Below are positions 53,660-61,866 of a DNA stretch of 64,000 bases, piece by piece. This DNA comes from an uncultured Acidobacteriia bacterium (lineage in GTDB: Bacteria; Acidobacteriota; Terriglobia; Bryobacterales; Bryobacteraceae), in contig CAIRSA010000443.1 of NCBI GenBank assembly GCA_903881085.1, positions 1 to 64,000 on the forward strand, given 5' to 3'. Position numbers and translations under genes: made by a program. How positions within the stretch are numbered: position 1 is the first letter of the stretch; every line of letters starts with the position of its first letter. The notes beneath the pieces are model-generated. The model was not told where the DNA came from. It did no database searches and worked only from the letters and a program-made list of their open reading frames with translations.

Positions 53660-54190
53660 ATGAAAAAGACAGGTACCATCGAAGCGCTGAATCTCAGCCC
53701 CAAGGGAAACTACGACGGCTTTCTGCTGCGAACCGGAAAGCGGCTCGTGCAGGTCAATTTGCACAAGGAACGGCCAAAGTCCTTTGATCAGGGCCTGAAA
53801 ACAGGCGAAGAGATCTCGGTTGTGGTTGAGCCCGAAGAACCACGGGGAAAGCCGGCACACGTTGTCTTCCGCCTGGTCCGCGTAGTGAGTGCCGACGGCT
53901 TTCCGGCAGAAGACGGAAAGATTGAGCGGCACGAATTTTCAGGCCGCGTTGAGCGGCTGAATTATGCATTGCATGGCGAGGTCAATGGCGGATTGCTTGA
54001 AAGCGGTGATTTTCTGCACCTCAAGCCCAAAGGCGCACTAACATTGAAGCTGAAGGTGGGCATGGAAGTCAAAGGCCATGGCGCGACCCAGCCAATGGTT
54101 GGCGGCCATATGGTGATTGAGGCGGAAGAGGTCAATGGCGTAGCTATTCGCGCTCATGCAGCGCCGAAGAAGCATGCCGCCAAGCACTGA
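53660..54190 (+). CDS. Hypothetical protein with two similar beta domains
   Basis: 176 residues, no signal or membrane segment. The two halves look related: GTIEALNLSPKGNYDGFLLRTG near the start and GRVERLNYALHGEVNGGLLESG near residue 95 share spacing and pattern, suggesting an internal duplication of an OB-like beta domain. The C-terminus is Ala/His/Lys-rich (AAPKKHAAKH). Not recognised as a named family. It lies between two inverted copies of a structured repeat. Confidence 0.7.
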   Translation: MKKTGTIEALNLSPKGNYDGFLLRTGKRLVQVNLHKERPKSFDQGLKTGEEISVVVEPEEPRGKPAHVVFRLVRVVSADGFPAEDGKIERHEFSGRVERLNYALHGEVNGGLLESGDFLHLKPKGALTLKLKVGMEVKGHGATQPMVGGHMVIEAEEVNGVAIRAHAAPKKHAAKH

Positions 54191-54844
54191 AATTCTCTCC
54201 CGTGTCTGACTCAGGCGCAAGTAGAGCGATTCGGGCTGGCCTTATCGTTGCCGTGGGTGCGTACCTTGTGGTGGTGGATGCGTTGAAGGCCGCCTTGATC
54301 TGGTGGTGTTTACCTGCAGCGGTTGCTTAAGCACCGCACAAATATAACATTGCAGCCATCGACTTGGCGCAGAGTCTCACTCTGCCGCATCCCGACTCAT
54401 TGGGTCGCCTTGCTTTCAACACCTGCGCCAAGCCTCGGCACGGGTGCTGAGGCCTGGAGTTTCTACCTTTTTGGTGAGGATGTTCAGCCGACGTGCCAGA
54501 TTGGCAATCTGCGGGCGAGTGGCAATCGGCCTTTGCTTAAAACTGGATCAACTGCAACGCCTCTCCAAGTCTTGATAGCATTGCCGCTCTTCGTTTACTT
54601 AAAGTGTCTTCAAAATTCCGACACATTATGAAATCCTTCCGTTGAACGAATACTGAAGTAGGAAGACGTATTCCGATTGGGCATGTCGGGAGGCAGATCC
54701 ATGCCAAATGCAGTCAAAAGGCCGAGTGCCACTCGGCCGTAGAGTTTGCCATTCTGCCCGATCCTTGGTGCGAGCAATGTAATCTGCCGCGGCCCTCGCC
54801 ATGCTCTCTATTTCGATTGATCGAAGCTATATCAAAGGAAAAAT
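54191..54844. other. Intergenic region with repeat copy 2 and a palindrome
   Basis: 654 bp. It holds the second structured repeat (54332-54432) and a 19-base palindrome GGCCGAGTG-C-CACTCGGCC at 54720-54738, preceded by AAAA on the plus strand; read on the minus strand this is hairpin plus TTTT. No convincing gene was seen; a 42-codon hydrophobic frame at 54202-54330 has no supporting evidence. Confidence 0.55.
54332..54432 (+). repeat. Structured dispersed repeat, copy 2
   Basis: Shares CACCGCAC, TTGCAGCCATC, GTCTCACTC and TCCCGACTCAT in order with copy 1, about three quarters identical in the first 80 bases. Its closing stem is CTTGGCGCAG/CTGCGCCAAG (54363-54372 with 54423-54432), ten perfect pairs at the same place as the copy 1 stem but with different bases. 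Confidence 0.78.
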
Positions 54845-55390
54845 ATGAAACTTGTAATATCGATAGCAGCGGTTCTCGCAATCGGAAGCCTCACCGGCTG
54901 CTCTCGTTTAACTTCCAAATCTCCCGCCGATGTATCCGCCACTATTCGTGCATCGCTCGAGAATGCCGGCCTCAAGGCTGTCTCGGTAAATCAGGATAAC
55001 GAAAAAGGCGTTGTGACGCTCGGCGGCCATGTTGACGTAGATGGCGAGAAATCAAAGGCAGCCGAAGTTGCGCGGTCCCTCGCCCCAGGCCTTGTAATCT
55101 CCAACGAGATAGCAGTAGTCACCCCCGGTTCCGAGGGCGCTTCCAAGACAATCAATTCTGATCTGGATAAAGGGATTGAAAGCAATTTGCATGCGGAATT
55201 GGTTAAACATAAGCTCAATGATCACGTGAGCTATTCCGTCAAGAACCACGTCGTCACCCTCACCGGCGAGGTTCGTTCGCAGACCAGCCGTGCTCGCGCG
55301 GAGGCATTGGCAACCGCGGTTCCAAACGTGCAGCAAGTAGTTAACGAGCTGCAGATTAAGGTTATGAAGGCAACTTCTTCTTCAAACTAA
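54845..55390 (+). CDS. BON-domain lipoprotein
   Basis: 181 residues. Lipoprotein signal with lipobox LTGC (Cys about 19). Two BON domains follow: about 30-95 (VSVNQDNEKGVVTLGGHVDVDGEKSKA) and about 115-175 (SYSVKNHVVTLTGEVRSQTSRARAEALA). BON proteins of the OsmY type bind membranes and respond to osmotic or envelope stress. Start ATG is preceded by AAAGGAAAA. It heads a group of small stress-type genes. Confidence 0.85.
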   Translation: MKLVISIAAVLAIGSLTGCSRLTSKSPADVSATIRASLENAGLKAVSVNQDNEKGVVTLGGHVDVDGEKSKAAEVARSLAPGLVISNEIAVVTPGSEGASKTINSDLDKGIESNLHAELVKHKLNDHVSYSVKNHVVTLTGEVRSQTSRARAEALATAVPNVQQVVNELQIKVMKATSSSN

Positions 55391-55444
55391 GCGCGGCGCA
55401 GAGAAGTGATCGCTATACGAGAATCGTTCGCACAGGAGAAATAA

Positions 55445-55594
55445 ATGCTTTGGACTTTGGTTGCTGTGTTCCTGATTTTGTGGTTGCTGGGCTTTAGCTT
55501 CAGCGTTGGGGGGAGCCTCATCCACTTATTGTTGGTTTTGGCCGTCGCTGTTTTCATCGTCAATATTATCTCCGGACGCCGGGGGACAGTTTAG
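55445..55594 (+). CDS. lmo0937-type 49-residue membrane protein
   Basis: 49 residues (MLWTLVAVFLILWLLGFSF...IISGRRGTV), two hydrophobic helices with a glycine-rich turn (SVGGSLIH). This matches the lmo0937-type tiny membrane proteins found next to stress genes in many bacteria. The ribosome site AGGAG lies seven bases before the ATG. Function unknown. Confidence 0.78.
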   Translation: MLWTLVAVFLILWLLGFSFSVGGSLIHLLLVLAVAVFIVNIISGRRGTV

Positions 55595-55608
55595 AAGGAA
55601 GTCGCACA

Positions 55609-55797
55609 ATGATGAATACACTAACAGCTTCAGATCCGGTCTGCGGAATGACAGTCAAAACGGCAACGGCTGCCGGGCGGACGGAATATAAAGGGGAGTC
55701 GTTTTTCTTCTGCGGGCCTGCCTGCAAAGAGAAATTCGACAACAAACCCGACTTATATCTGCCAGTGGGGGTAGCCGGAACTTCGAAGGGGGCATAG
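55609..55797 (+). CDS. YHS-domain small protein
   Basis: 62 residues. DPVCGMTVKTATAAGRTEYKG...FFFCGPACKEKFDNKPDLYL is a complete YHS domain, the small metal-associated module also fused to copper ATPases. Cys ligands are in VCGM and FCGPAC. It begins 14 bp after the lmo0937-type gene with AAGGAA upstream. Likely a cytoplasmic metal-binding protein; an Nramp-like transporter is encoded nearby. Confidence 0.85.
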   Translation: MMNTLTASDPVCGMTVKTATAAGRTEYKGESFFFCGPACKEKFDNKPDLYLPVGVAGTSKGA

Positions 55798-55882
55798 TGG
55801 ACCTCCTCCATGCCAACCGCAATGAGGCTCAGTTCGGAACTTCACGTGCGACGAGTTCTGAACAAGGAAGCAATGCGTACTT

Positions 55883-56191
55883 ATGACCAGGACTGAATTG
55901 AAATCAATTCGAGCGATATTGCAGAATGAACAGGCTGCAGTGTCGCTCTCCCCGGATGAAGCCCGGTTGCACGAAGCTGCAGCCGCGCTTCGCCGCATTG
56001 GCAAAGGAACGTATGGGATCTGTGTCGATTGCGGAGAGAAGATTTCTCCGCACTTATTAGCCGCTGAACCATGCATCGCTTATTGCACCACCTGCCAGGA
56101 CGCGACCTTAGCCGAACGTAGTGCTCCCGTGCGATGGTTCGACTTTTCAAGCCGTAGCACTGGCAGGAATCTGAGTAGTGCTGCCTCGTAG
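55883..56191 (+). CDS. DksA/TraR-type zinc-finger protein
   Basis: 102 residues. An N-terminal helical part (TELKSIRAILQNEQAA) precedes RIGKGTYGICVDCGEKIS and CIAYCTTCQ, the C4 zinc finger of the DksA/TraR family. Short for DksA (about 150), so the coiled-coil tip that enters the RNA polymerase channel is reduced; regulatory action on transcription is likely but unproven. The 3' end overlaps the Nramp-like gene by 14 bp. Confidence 0.83.
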   Translation: MTRTELKSIRAILQNEQAAVSLSPDEARLHEAAAALRRIGKGTYGICVDCGEKISPHLLAAEPCIAYCTTCQDATLAERSAPVRWFDFSSRSTGRNLSSAAS

Positions 56192-57455
56192 CGGGCTCGG
56201 ACCGCGGCATTTCTTTCGTTTCTTCGCTCGCCTCGGCCCCGGCTTAGTAACTGGCGCAGCCGATGACGATCCATCGGGAATCTCAACGTATTCAGTAACC
56301 GGAGCTGCGTTCGGTTATGCTCCGCTATGGACAGCACTGTTTTCCTTTCCGCTAATGGCGGCAGTGCAACTGATGTGCGCTCGCTTGGGGATGGTGACCG
56401 GCGAAGGACTTGCAGGCGTCATCCGCCGGCAATATCCGCGCTGGGTGTTGTGGGCGGCATGCGGCCTGCTGATCGTCGCCAACACCGTAAACATTGGAGC
56501 CGATCTGGGCGGTATGGGCAAAGTGACTGAGATGGTAACGGGCATCTCCAGCATTGTTTGGACGCCTCTTTATGCCCTGCTTATCGGCTCTTTCCTTATC
56601 TGGTCGTCGTATTACCAAATTGCGAGAATCTTCAAGTGGATGACGCTCGTGCTTTTTTCATACGTCATCGCAGCGTTTTTCGCCAAGCCGGATTGGTCCG
56701 CTGTGCTCCACGCAACGCTCATCCCGCATGTGGAATGGACGGGCGCGTACTGGGCAACACTGGTGGGAATCTTCGGAACTACCATCTCCCCCTACCTGTT
56801 CTTCTGGCAGGCATCGCAGGAAGTCGAAGAAGAAGTTGCGCAGGGGGAATTGACGTTGTCAGCACGCAAAGGCGCCACCAATGCGGAATTGCGAAAATCC
56901 AGAAACGATGTGGTGACAGGCATGTTCTTTTCAAACCTGATCATGTACTTCATCATCCTCACTACTGCCGCCACCTTGCACGCGCACGGCAAGACAACGA
57001 TCTCTACCGCGCAGGATGCCGCCGAAGCCCTGCTGCCGTTGGCAGGCAGCGGCGCGTACTGGCTCTTCAGCATCGGCTTGATCGGCGCGGGCATGCTCGG
57101 ATTGCCTGTCCTTGCAGGTTCCAGCGCCTACGCCGTTGCGGAAGCAGCTGCGTGGAACGGGTCGCTGGCGGACCGCCCCGATCATGCCCGCGAATTCTAC
57201 GGAGTCATCGCCGCCGGCCTGGTGCTTGGGCTTGGGCTCAACTATGCCGGCTTCAACGCTGTCTCCATGCTGTTTTGGGCGGCCGTGTTGAATGGTGTGC
57301 TGGCCCCGCCGCTGATCGTGATCGTGTTGCTGTTGACCAGCAATCCGAAGATCATGGGAGAGCGCGCTAATCCCCTTTGGCTGGCTGTGCTCGGTTGGAT
57401 CACTGTCGTCGTCATGACGTTAGCGAGTTGCGCTATGTTTGCTACCTGGAAGTGA
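56178..57455 (+). CDS. Nramp-related divalent metal transporter
   Basis: 425 residues, about eleven membrane helices. GPGLVTGAADDDPSGISTYS in helix 1 aligns with the Nramp DPGN site but reads DPSG. The helix 6 region is VGIFGTTISPYLFFWQASQEVEE, without the usual A/C-P-M methionine. These two departures are those expected of Nramp-related transporters with changed metal choice, so Mn/Fe transport should not be assumed. It starts inside the DksA-type gene; its 3' end overlaps a convergent glycosidase gene by 36 bp. Confidence 0.85.
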   Translation: MLPRSGLGPRHFFRFFARLGPGLVTGAADDDPSGISTYSVTGAAFGYAPLWTALFSFPLMAAVQLMCARLGMVTGEGLAGVIRRQYPRWVLWAACGLLIVANTVNIGADLGGMGKVTEMVTGISSIVWTPLYALLIGSFLIWSSYYQIARIFKWMTLVLFSYVIAAFFAKPDWSAVLHATLIPHVEWTGAYWATLVGIFGTTISPYLFFWQASQEVEEEVAQGELTLSARKGATNAELRKSRNDVVTGMFFSNLIMYFIILTTAATLHAHGKTTISTAQDAAEALLPLAGSGAYWLFSIGLIGAGMLGLPVLAGSSAYAVAEAAAWNGSLADRPDHAREFYGVIAAGLVLGLGLNYAGFNAVSMLFWAAVLNGVLAPPLIVIVLLLTSNPKIMGERANPLWLAVLGWITVVVMTLASCAMFATWK

Positions 57456-58625
57456 AGCCGCGCGGATCTCATCGAAGTACGGCGTGCTCTGCGTTTCCAC
57501 GCATTGCGCGGCATACAGGTACATCGCCGCCGACCATGTCTGCCAGTCTCTGCCTGCCGGATTGCCGGTCTGCGCCTTGATCCACTCATTGAAGCCCCAC
57601 TCGGCTTTGTCCTCATGCCAGGGTTTGACCAGCGCGGTTAACGCCAATAGTTTCTCCTCCGCCAGTTCTTGCCGGTCTGCAGCAACGCATGCCGCCACGT
57701 AGAACCCGCAGACAAATGGCCAGACGCCTCCGTTGTGATAGTCGCCTGGCTGGTTGTACTTCGCGTATCGCAGACGCCAATCAGAGTGTTGGGGCCGTAT
57801 GTAAGGGAACAAACACGGTGGCAACTCTACCGCCAACTCTCCGCGGATGCCCATCGCGACGCACTCCTCTTCAATCCAGGCGACGATCTTACTGGCTCGG
57901 TCAGGCGAAGCGATCCCGGTCAGAATCGCCAGGCTGTTGCCCAACAAATCAAACCGGTCGCTATTATAGATTTTGTAAGAATAGAGTGCGTAGTAAGGCT
58001 TGTTGGGCGACACGAGCCCTTCATGCTGATGCGGGTTTTTCGCTTCCCCAATGATCTCCACGCGGTTCATCATTTCACGCAATTGTGACGCGGACTCGTC
58101 CTGCTCATAGAGCAATAGATAAGCATACACCACGGTATTCACGTACAGTCCATAACCTAATACCCATTGCTCGTCGCGCCAGTCGCTGGTCGGCAACTGC
58201 GTAACCATTACCATGTCGTCAGGGCTTTGATATTGCATCCACGTGAGCGCCTTCTGTGCCGCCTCGTCAAGAAAGTCCGGCGGATTCGCGGCTCTTCGAT
58301 ACAGTGCAAGGCCGAACAGGAACAGCGGAGTGGTGTCACTGGCGCCGCGGTCGGCCGGATCGTGGGCGAGCGATGGAATGTGTCCGAGCCGGGTCTGGTT
58401 TACAGCCAGCGCTTCCAACGTTCGCCGCAGCGCATCGGCAAGCTCTGCGTTGCCTGTGGCCAGAAAGCCGAGCGCGGAGATCATCAAATCTCGCGTGTAA
58501 GGCTCCGGATATCCCCAGCCTGCGGTACGCGGCAGCCCTTGCACGGGCCCTCGCGCGTTATGCAGCAGGATCTCCAGTGCGGCCTTTTTCGCCGCGGCAA
58601 TCGATGCTCTTTCATTAATGTTCAT
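57420..58625 (-). CDS. GH100-like (alpha/alpha)6 glycoside hydrolase
   Basis: 401 residues, cytoplasmic. The helical toroid shows YPEPYTRDLMISALGFL, LFLFGLALYRR, DFLDEAAQKAL, NSDRFDLLGNSLAILTGIA, YNQPGDYHNGGVWPF and DWQTWSAAMYLYAAQCV. The last blocks resemble the neutral/alkaline invertase family (GH100). The substrate could be sucrose-like or another glycan; the operon context favours glycan turnover. Last gene of the second glycan operon, after a GT4 gene. The 3' end overlaps the Nramp gene. Confidence 0.75.
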   Translation of the reverse strand: MNINERASIAAAKKAALEILLHNARGPVQGLPRTAGWGYPEPYTRDLMISALGFLATGNAELADALRRTLEALAVNQTRLGHIPSLAHDPADRGASDTTPLFLFGLALYRRAANPPDFLDEAAQKALTWMQYQSPDDMVMVTQLPTSDWRDEQWVLGYGLYVNTVVYAYLLLYEQDESASQLREMMNRVEIIGEAKNPHQHEGLVSPNKPYYALYSYKIYNSDRFDLLGNSLAILTGIASPDRASKIVAWIEEECVAMGIRGELAVELPPCLFPYIRPQHSDWRLRYAKYNQPGDYHNGGVWPFVCGFYVAACVAADRQELAEEKLLALTALVKPWHEDKAEWGFNEWIKAQTGNPAGRDWQTWSAAMYLYAAQCVETQSTPYFDEIRAASLPGSKHSATR

Positions 58626-58628
58626 GAG

Positions 58629-59771
58629 CTATTGAATCCCCAATCTGCCGGAAACGATCTGCACAAAACGCTTCGCAACCTGGCGATAGTCGAACAGCTC
58701 CACCACACGCTTTCGGCCCGCTTGGCCCATCCTCAGCCGCAGGCCTGCATCGTTCATGAGCATCAGCAAATACCTGGCGATGTCATCTGAACTGGCACGA
58801 AACTCAGCAGTGCGCGCATATGGAAATACGATTCGATCGCTGTTGTCGATGCCGTGGCCTTCGCCGTAGGTGGCCTGGGTAATCTTGCGCTCCTCGGCGA
58901 CTCCTGCCAGAAATGCCGTTTCGCCATGCACCATCGTGTCCAGAAATGCCATGGCATTGATGGCCACCACCGGCTTGCCGCAGGCGTTGGCCTCTACCTG
59001 AATCATACCGAACCCTTCCAACCTGGATGGCGCGGCGTAGATGTCACAGGCGGCCAATAAATAGGGCATGAAGTTGTGTGAGACAACATTGGTTGAGTAG
59101 GTGACCTTGTCACCAATCTCCAGAGATGCAGCCAATTCCAGGTCAACCAGGTTTTGCTGGACCGTGCGCGGCTGCGGCCATACTTTGCAAATATACCGCC
59201 AGTCCGACGCAGTTCCGTTAAGCTGTGCCAGTGCATGCATGACCTCCTGCGCGCCTTTTGACGCCGCGTCGCCGCCCACGGTCAGGATCATGAGCTGGTC
59301 ATCGGCCACTCCCAAGGCCTCGCGAATCGAACGAACCTTCGGATCATCGGCACTGCGCGGAACAAACGCATCAGTGTCACAACCCACTGGCAGCACCTCA
59401 ATGTTGTCGCCCTTGATACCATCCCGCATATAGACTTCCTTCACCCAGTTGGAGGTGACCAGAATCAGCGGCAATGCGTTGAGAACATCCTGGTGTGCGG
59501 CGATGTAGCCATCTGCCACCAGCCATGGGATGGCCGTTATCCCAAACTGCTGCGGATGCAGAACCAGATGCGGAACATGTCCCCAAAATCCAATGCCTAC
59601 GGCAACGTCGGGCTTGAACCAGCGGTAATACCATTCTTTTTCCTGCGGTGATTCAAAGTGCACGGGATGCACGTCAACGCCAATTTCCTCCAGGCCTTTG
59701 CAGAACAACTGCCCTTGCGTGGAAAGGCCGGCCGCCGAAGGCGGATACTCAGTTAAGACGAGAACTTTCAT
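58629..59771 (-). CDS. GT4-family glycosyltransferase
   Basis: 380 residues, GT-B. N-terminal KVLVLTEYPPSAAGLSTQGQLFCKGL; C-terminal LTVGGDAASKGAQEVMHAL and SRLEGFGMIQVEANACGKPVVA, the E-x7-E block of GT4. Retaining transferase from a nucleotide sugar; donor unknown. The start overlaps the PIG-L stop (ATGA), and it ends 3 bp before the GH100-like gene. It is not closely similar to the GT4 protein of the first operon. Confidence 0.87.
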   Translation of the reverse strand: MKVLVLTEYPPSAAGLSTQGQLFCKGLEEIGVDVHPVHFESPQEKEWYYRWFKPDVAVGIGFWGHVPHLVLHPQQFGITAIPWLVADGYIAAHQDVLNALPLILVTSNWVKEVYMRDGIKGDNIEVLPVGCDTDAFVPRSADDPKVRSIREALGVADDQLMILTVGGDAASKGAQEVMHALAQLNGTASDWRYICKVWPQPRTVQQNLVDLELAASLEIGDKVTYSTNVVSHNFMPYLLAACDIYAAPSRLEGFGMIQVEANACGKPVVAINAMAFLDTMVHGETAFLAGVAEERKITQATYGEGHGIDNSDRIVFPYARTAEFRASSDDIARYLLMLMNDAGLRLRMGQAGRKRVVELFDYRQVAKRFVQIVSGRLGIQ

Positions 59772-60409
59772 AAATGTGTTTTAGTGCGGGTGCGGCGTGC
59801 CGCGGCTTGGGCCGAATCAAAGCACCAGAACCCTTCTTCATGCGGAGTAGTCCGCGCTTCCCAACTGTCCGCTGCGAACCCATAGACTTCGGTGATCAAG
59901 CGGTATTTCTCCGCCCAGATACTATCAGGCAGAAGCGCGCGCCGGTTCGCATCCTGGCGCACGCGGGGCGTGTATGCCGCTCCCCCATCCTCATAAGCAA
60001 AGCACCAAAGCCGGTTGGTGAATGCACGGCCGGTCGCCCACAGCTCTGCAACGGCACGGGAACACTCTTCGTGCCTGCGGTGGGCTGTGTACTCACCGTG
60101 TGGACCATGAGTCAGAATAAGCTCGTAATGAACGCCTGCCAGTAAGCATTCCACCGTATCTTCGACGGCTTCACGCGGCAGAGCGGTTTGAGAGGCGCCG
60201 TCATCCAAGTCCGCCATCTCTCCCACCGCGCCCAATTGCTCCAGCACGCGGCGGAATTTCGGTGCGCGATCCGCGTCGGATGCCCGGCACAACGTCACGA
60301 TGCGCCATTGGAATTCTGGATGCGCAAGAATGTACCCGCCGCACCAAAGCATTTCATCATCGGGATGAGCCACCACAACCGCCGCCTTCAATGATGGTGA
60401 GGCCGGCAC
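59768..60409 (-). CDS. PIG-L family deacetylase
   Basis: 213 residues from GTG 60409 (VPASPSLKAAVVVAHPDDE), which touches the GH130 stop (TAGTG); the frame is open to 60643 inside GH130 but without family character. The zinc motif AHPDDE and a downstream HGPHGEYTAHRRHEE with the third ligand are intact. Family members deacetylate N-acetylhexosamine groups of glycans or small molecules. Within this operon it may remove acetyl groups from a glycan intermediate (inference). Confidence 0.86.
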   Translation of the reverse strand: MPASPSLKAAVVVAHPDDEMLWCGGYILAHPEFQWRIVTLCRASDADRAPKFRRVLEQLGAVGEMADLDDGASQTALPREAVEDTVECLLAGVHYELILTHGPHGEYTAHRRHEECSRAVAELWATGRAFTNRLWCFAYEDGGAAYTPRVRQDANRRALLPDSIWAEKYRLITEVYGFAADSWEARTTPHEEGFWCFDSAQAAARRTRTKTHL

Positions 60410-61866
60410 TATTCCATTGCCGCCAAAACCTGCTCTAGAGGCATGGTTGCAAAGGTCGTGGCGTAGTCGGAGATTCCGTATGGCAGTATGAGCAAGCCTC
60501 CATGCACAAGACTTCCGCACGAGTACACAACGTTCGGCACATAGCCGTCGCGCTCCTGTGCATTCGGCTTGATCAATGGTTCCCGCAATCGCCCGATCAC
60601 TTTGGTTGGATCGTCGCGATCCAGCAGGAATGCGCCGATACAATACTTCCGCATCGGACCCACGCCATGGCTGATCACAAGCCAGCCCGCCTCGGTTTCA
60701 ATCGGAGATCCACAGTTACCCAGCTGGATAAACTCCCACGGATATACGGGCTCCAGAATCAACTGCATCGAATCCCAAAAGTGAATATGATCGGAAAACA
60801 TCACGTAAATGTTCTCAGCGTCCTGCCGTCCCAACATCGCATACTGGCCTTTGATTTTTCGCGGGAACAGTGCCATCCCTTTGTTCTCCACCGCCGGCCC
60901 ATTCAAGGTGCTGAAATGGAACTTGAGGAAGTCACAGGTCTGCAGCATTTGCGGCAATATCATCTTGCCGTCATAGGCGGTATAGGTTGCGAAATAGGTC
61001 TTAACGCCATCTTCCTTCGTGAAGAGAACAAATCGAGCGTCTTCAATGCCATTGCTCTGCGATGGAGTAATTGGAAATAGAACCCGCTCCGACAGTCGCG
61101 ATTCCGGCCTGAACGCAACTTGATAATTCGATTGCGCCAGCATGACGGTTTCCCTTGCAGTGGTCTTTGCCGTTTCTTGTTCCAGCACCGGCAATTCATT
61201 CTGGATGCGAACAAGGCGCTCGCGCAACTCGTCCAGCGTGAACGCTTCAGGCAGACCATCTAAAACCGCTTTGTTGAAATCGCCCAGCAACCGAAGCTCC
61301 ATCAACTTTCGCGTGAACAATGGCTTCTGATAAACGGAGTTCGGAACCTGCTCGGGTTCCAGGCTGTACCGCGAAGGCACGTCCATGGTAATAGCTCCAC
61401 TTATATCCACCGTGCCGCTGCGAAATGCGATGGACGATACATGCCCCTCCGCCGTGGCGCGCAAGCTTAGAACAAAACGCAACGATCCCTCCGGCACATT
61501 GGACTGATCCGGGTGCGGCACCATTGAGGGATTGAACAACGCGGCGGCTTCAAAGGAATACTCGTGCGTGAAATATCCGCCAAGCAGCAACTTTCTTTCT
61601 TCTGACAGAACCTGGCCATTCAGTAAACAGGGGCTCACTTCGTTATACCGCCGCATCAGAAAGTCGTCGATCTTCACCTGGCGGCCGCCGAACTCGATGC
61701 GAACTCCTTCCAGCAGCGCATGCACATCTTCTTCCGGTAGCGCCATCACACGAGCGGTGATCTTAATCGAGCGCTTGTCACTCATCAACCGGAATGGACG
61801 GGCAAGCACGTGGGTCCGGTCCGGATCCAGAATTACTTTGCTGCGCACTACGTCGATCGTCTTCAC
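60409..61866 (-). CDS. GH130-like protein, long form, copy 2
   Basis: 485 residues from GTG 61866 (VKTIDVVRSKVILD), overlapping the GT fusion stop as GTGA. Paralogue of 36699-38153 with the same extra N-terminal region and GH130 blocks: GIEDARFVLF, YFATYTAYDGKM, GPAVENKGMALFPRK, GNCGSPIETEAGWLVISHGVG and ERDGYVPNVVYSCGS. Both copies end in LAAME. Probable mannoside phosphorylase/hydrolase; substrate unknown. Confidence 0.82.
   Translation of the reverse strand: MKTIDVVRSKVILDPDRTHVLARPFRLMSDKRSIKITARVMALPEEDVHALLEGVRIEFGGRQVKIDDFLMRRYNEVSPCLLNGQVLSEERKLLLGGYFTHEYSFEAAALFNPSMVPHPDQSNVPEGSLRFVLSLRATAEGHVSSIAFRSGTVDISGAITMDVPSRYSLEPEQVPNSVYQKPLFTRKLMELRLLGDFNKAVLDGLPEAFTLDELRERLVRIQNELPVLEQETAKTTARETVMLAQSNYQVAFRPESRLSERVLFPITPSQSNGIEDARFVLFTKEDGVKTYFATYTAYDGKMILPQMLQTCDFLKFHFSTLNGPAVENKGMALFPRKIKGQYAMLGRQDAENIYVMFSDHIHFWDSMQLILEPVYPWEFIQLGNCGSPIETEAGWLVISHGVGPMRKYCIGAFLLDRDDPTKVIGRLREPLIKPNAQERDGYVPNVVYSCGSLVHGGLLILPYGISDYATTFATMPLEQVLAAME

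Noticed and set aside
54202-54330. A 42-codon hydrophobic frame starting at GTG
   Set aside because: There is no good ribosome site or known relative, and it ends beside repeat copy 2. Probably chance.
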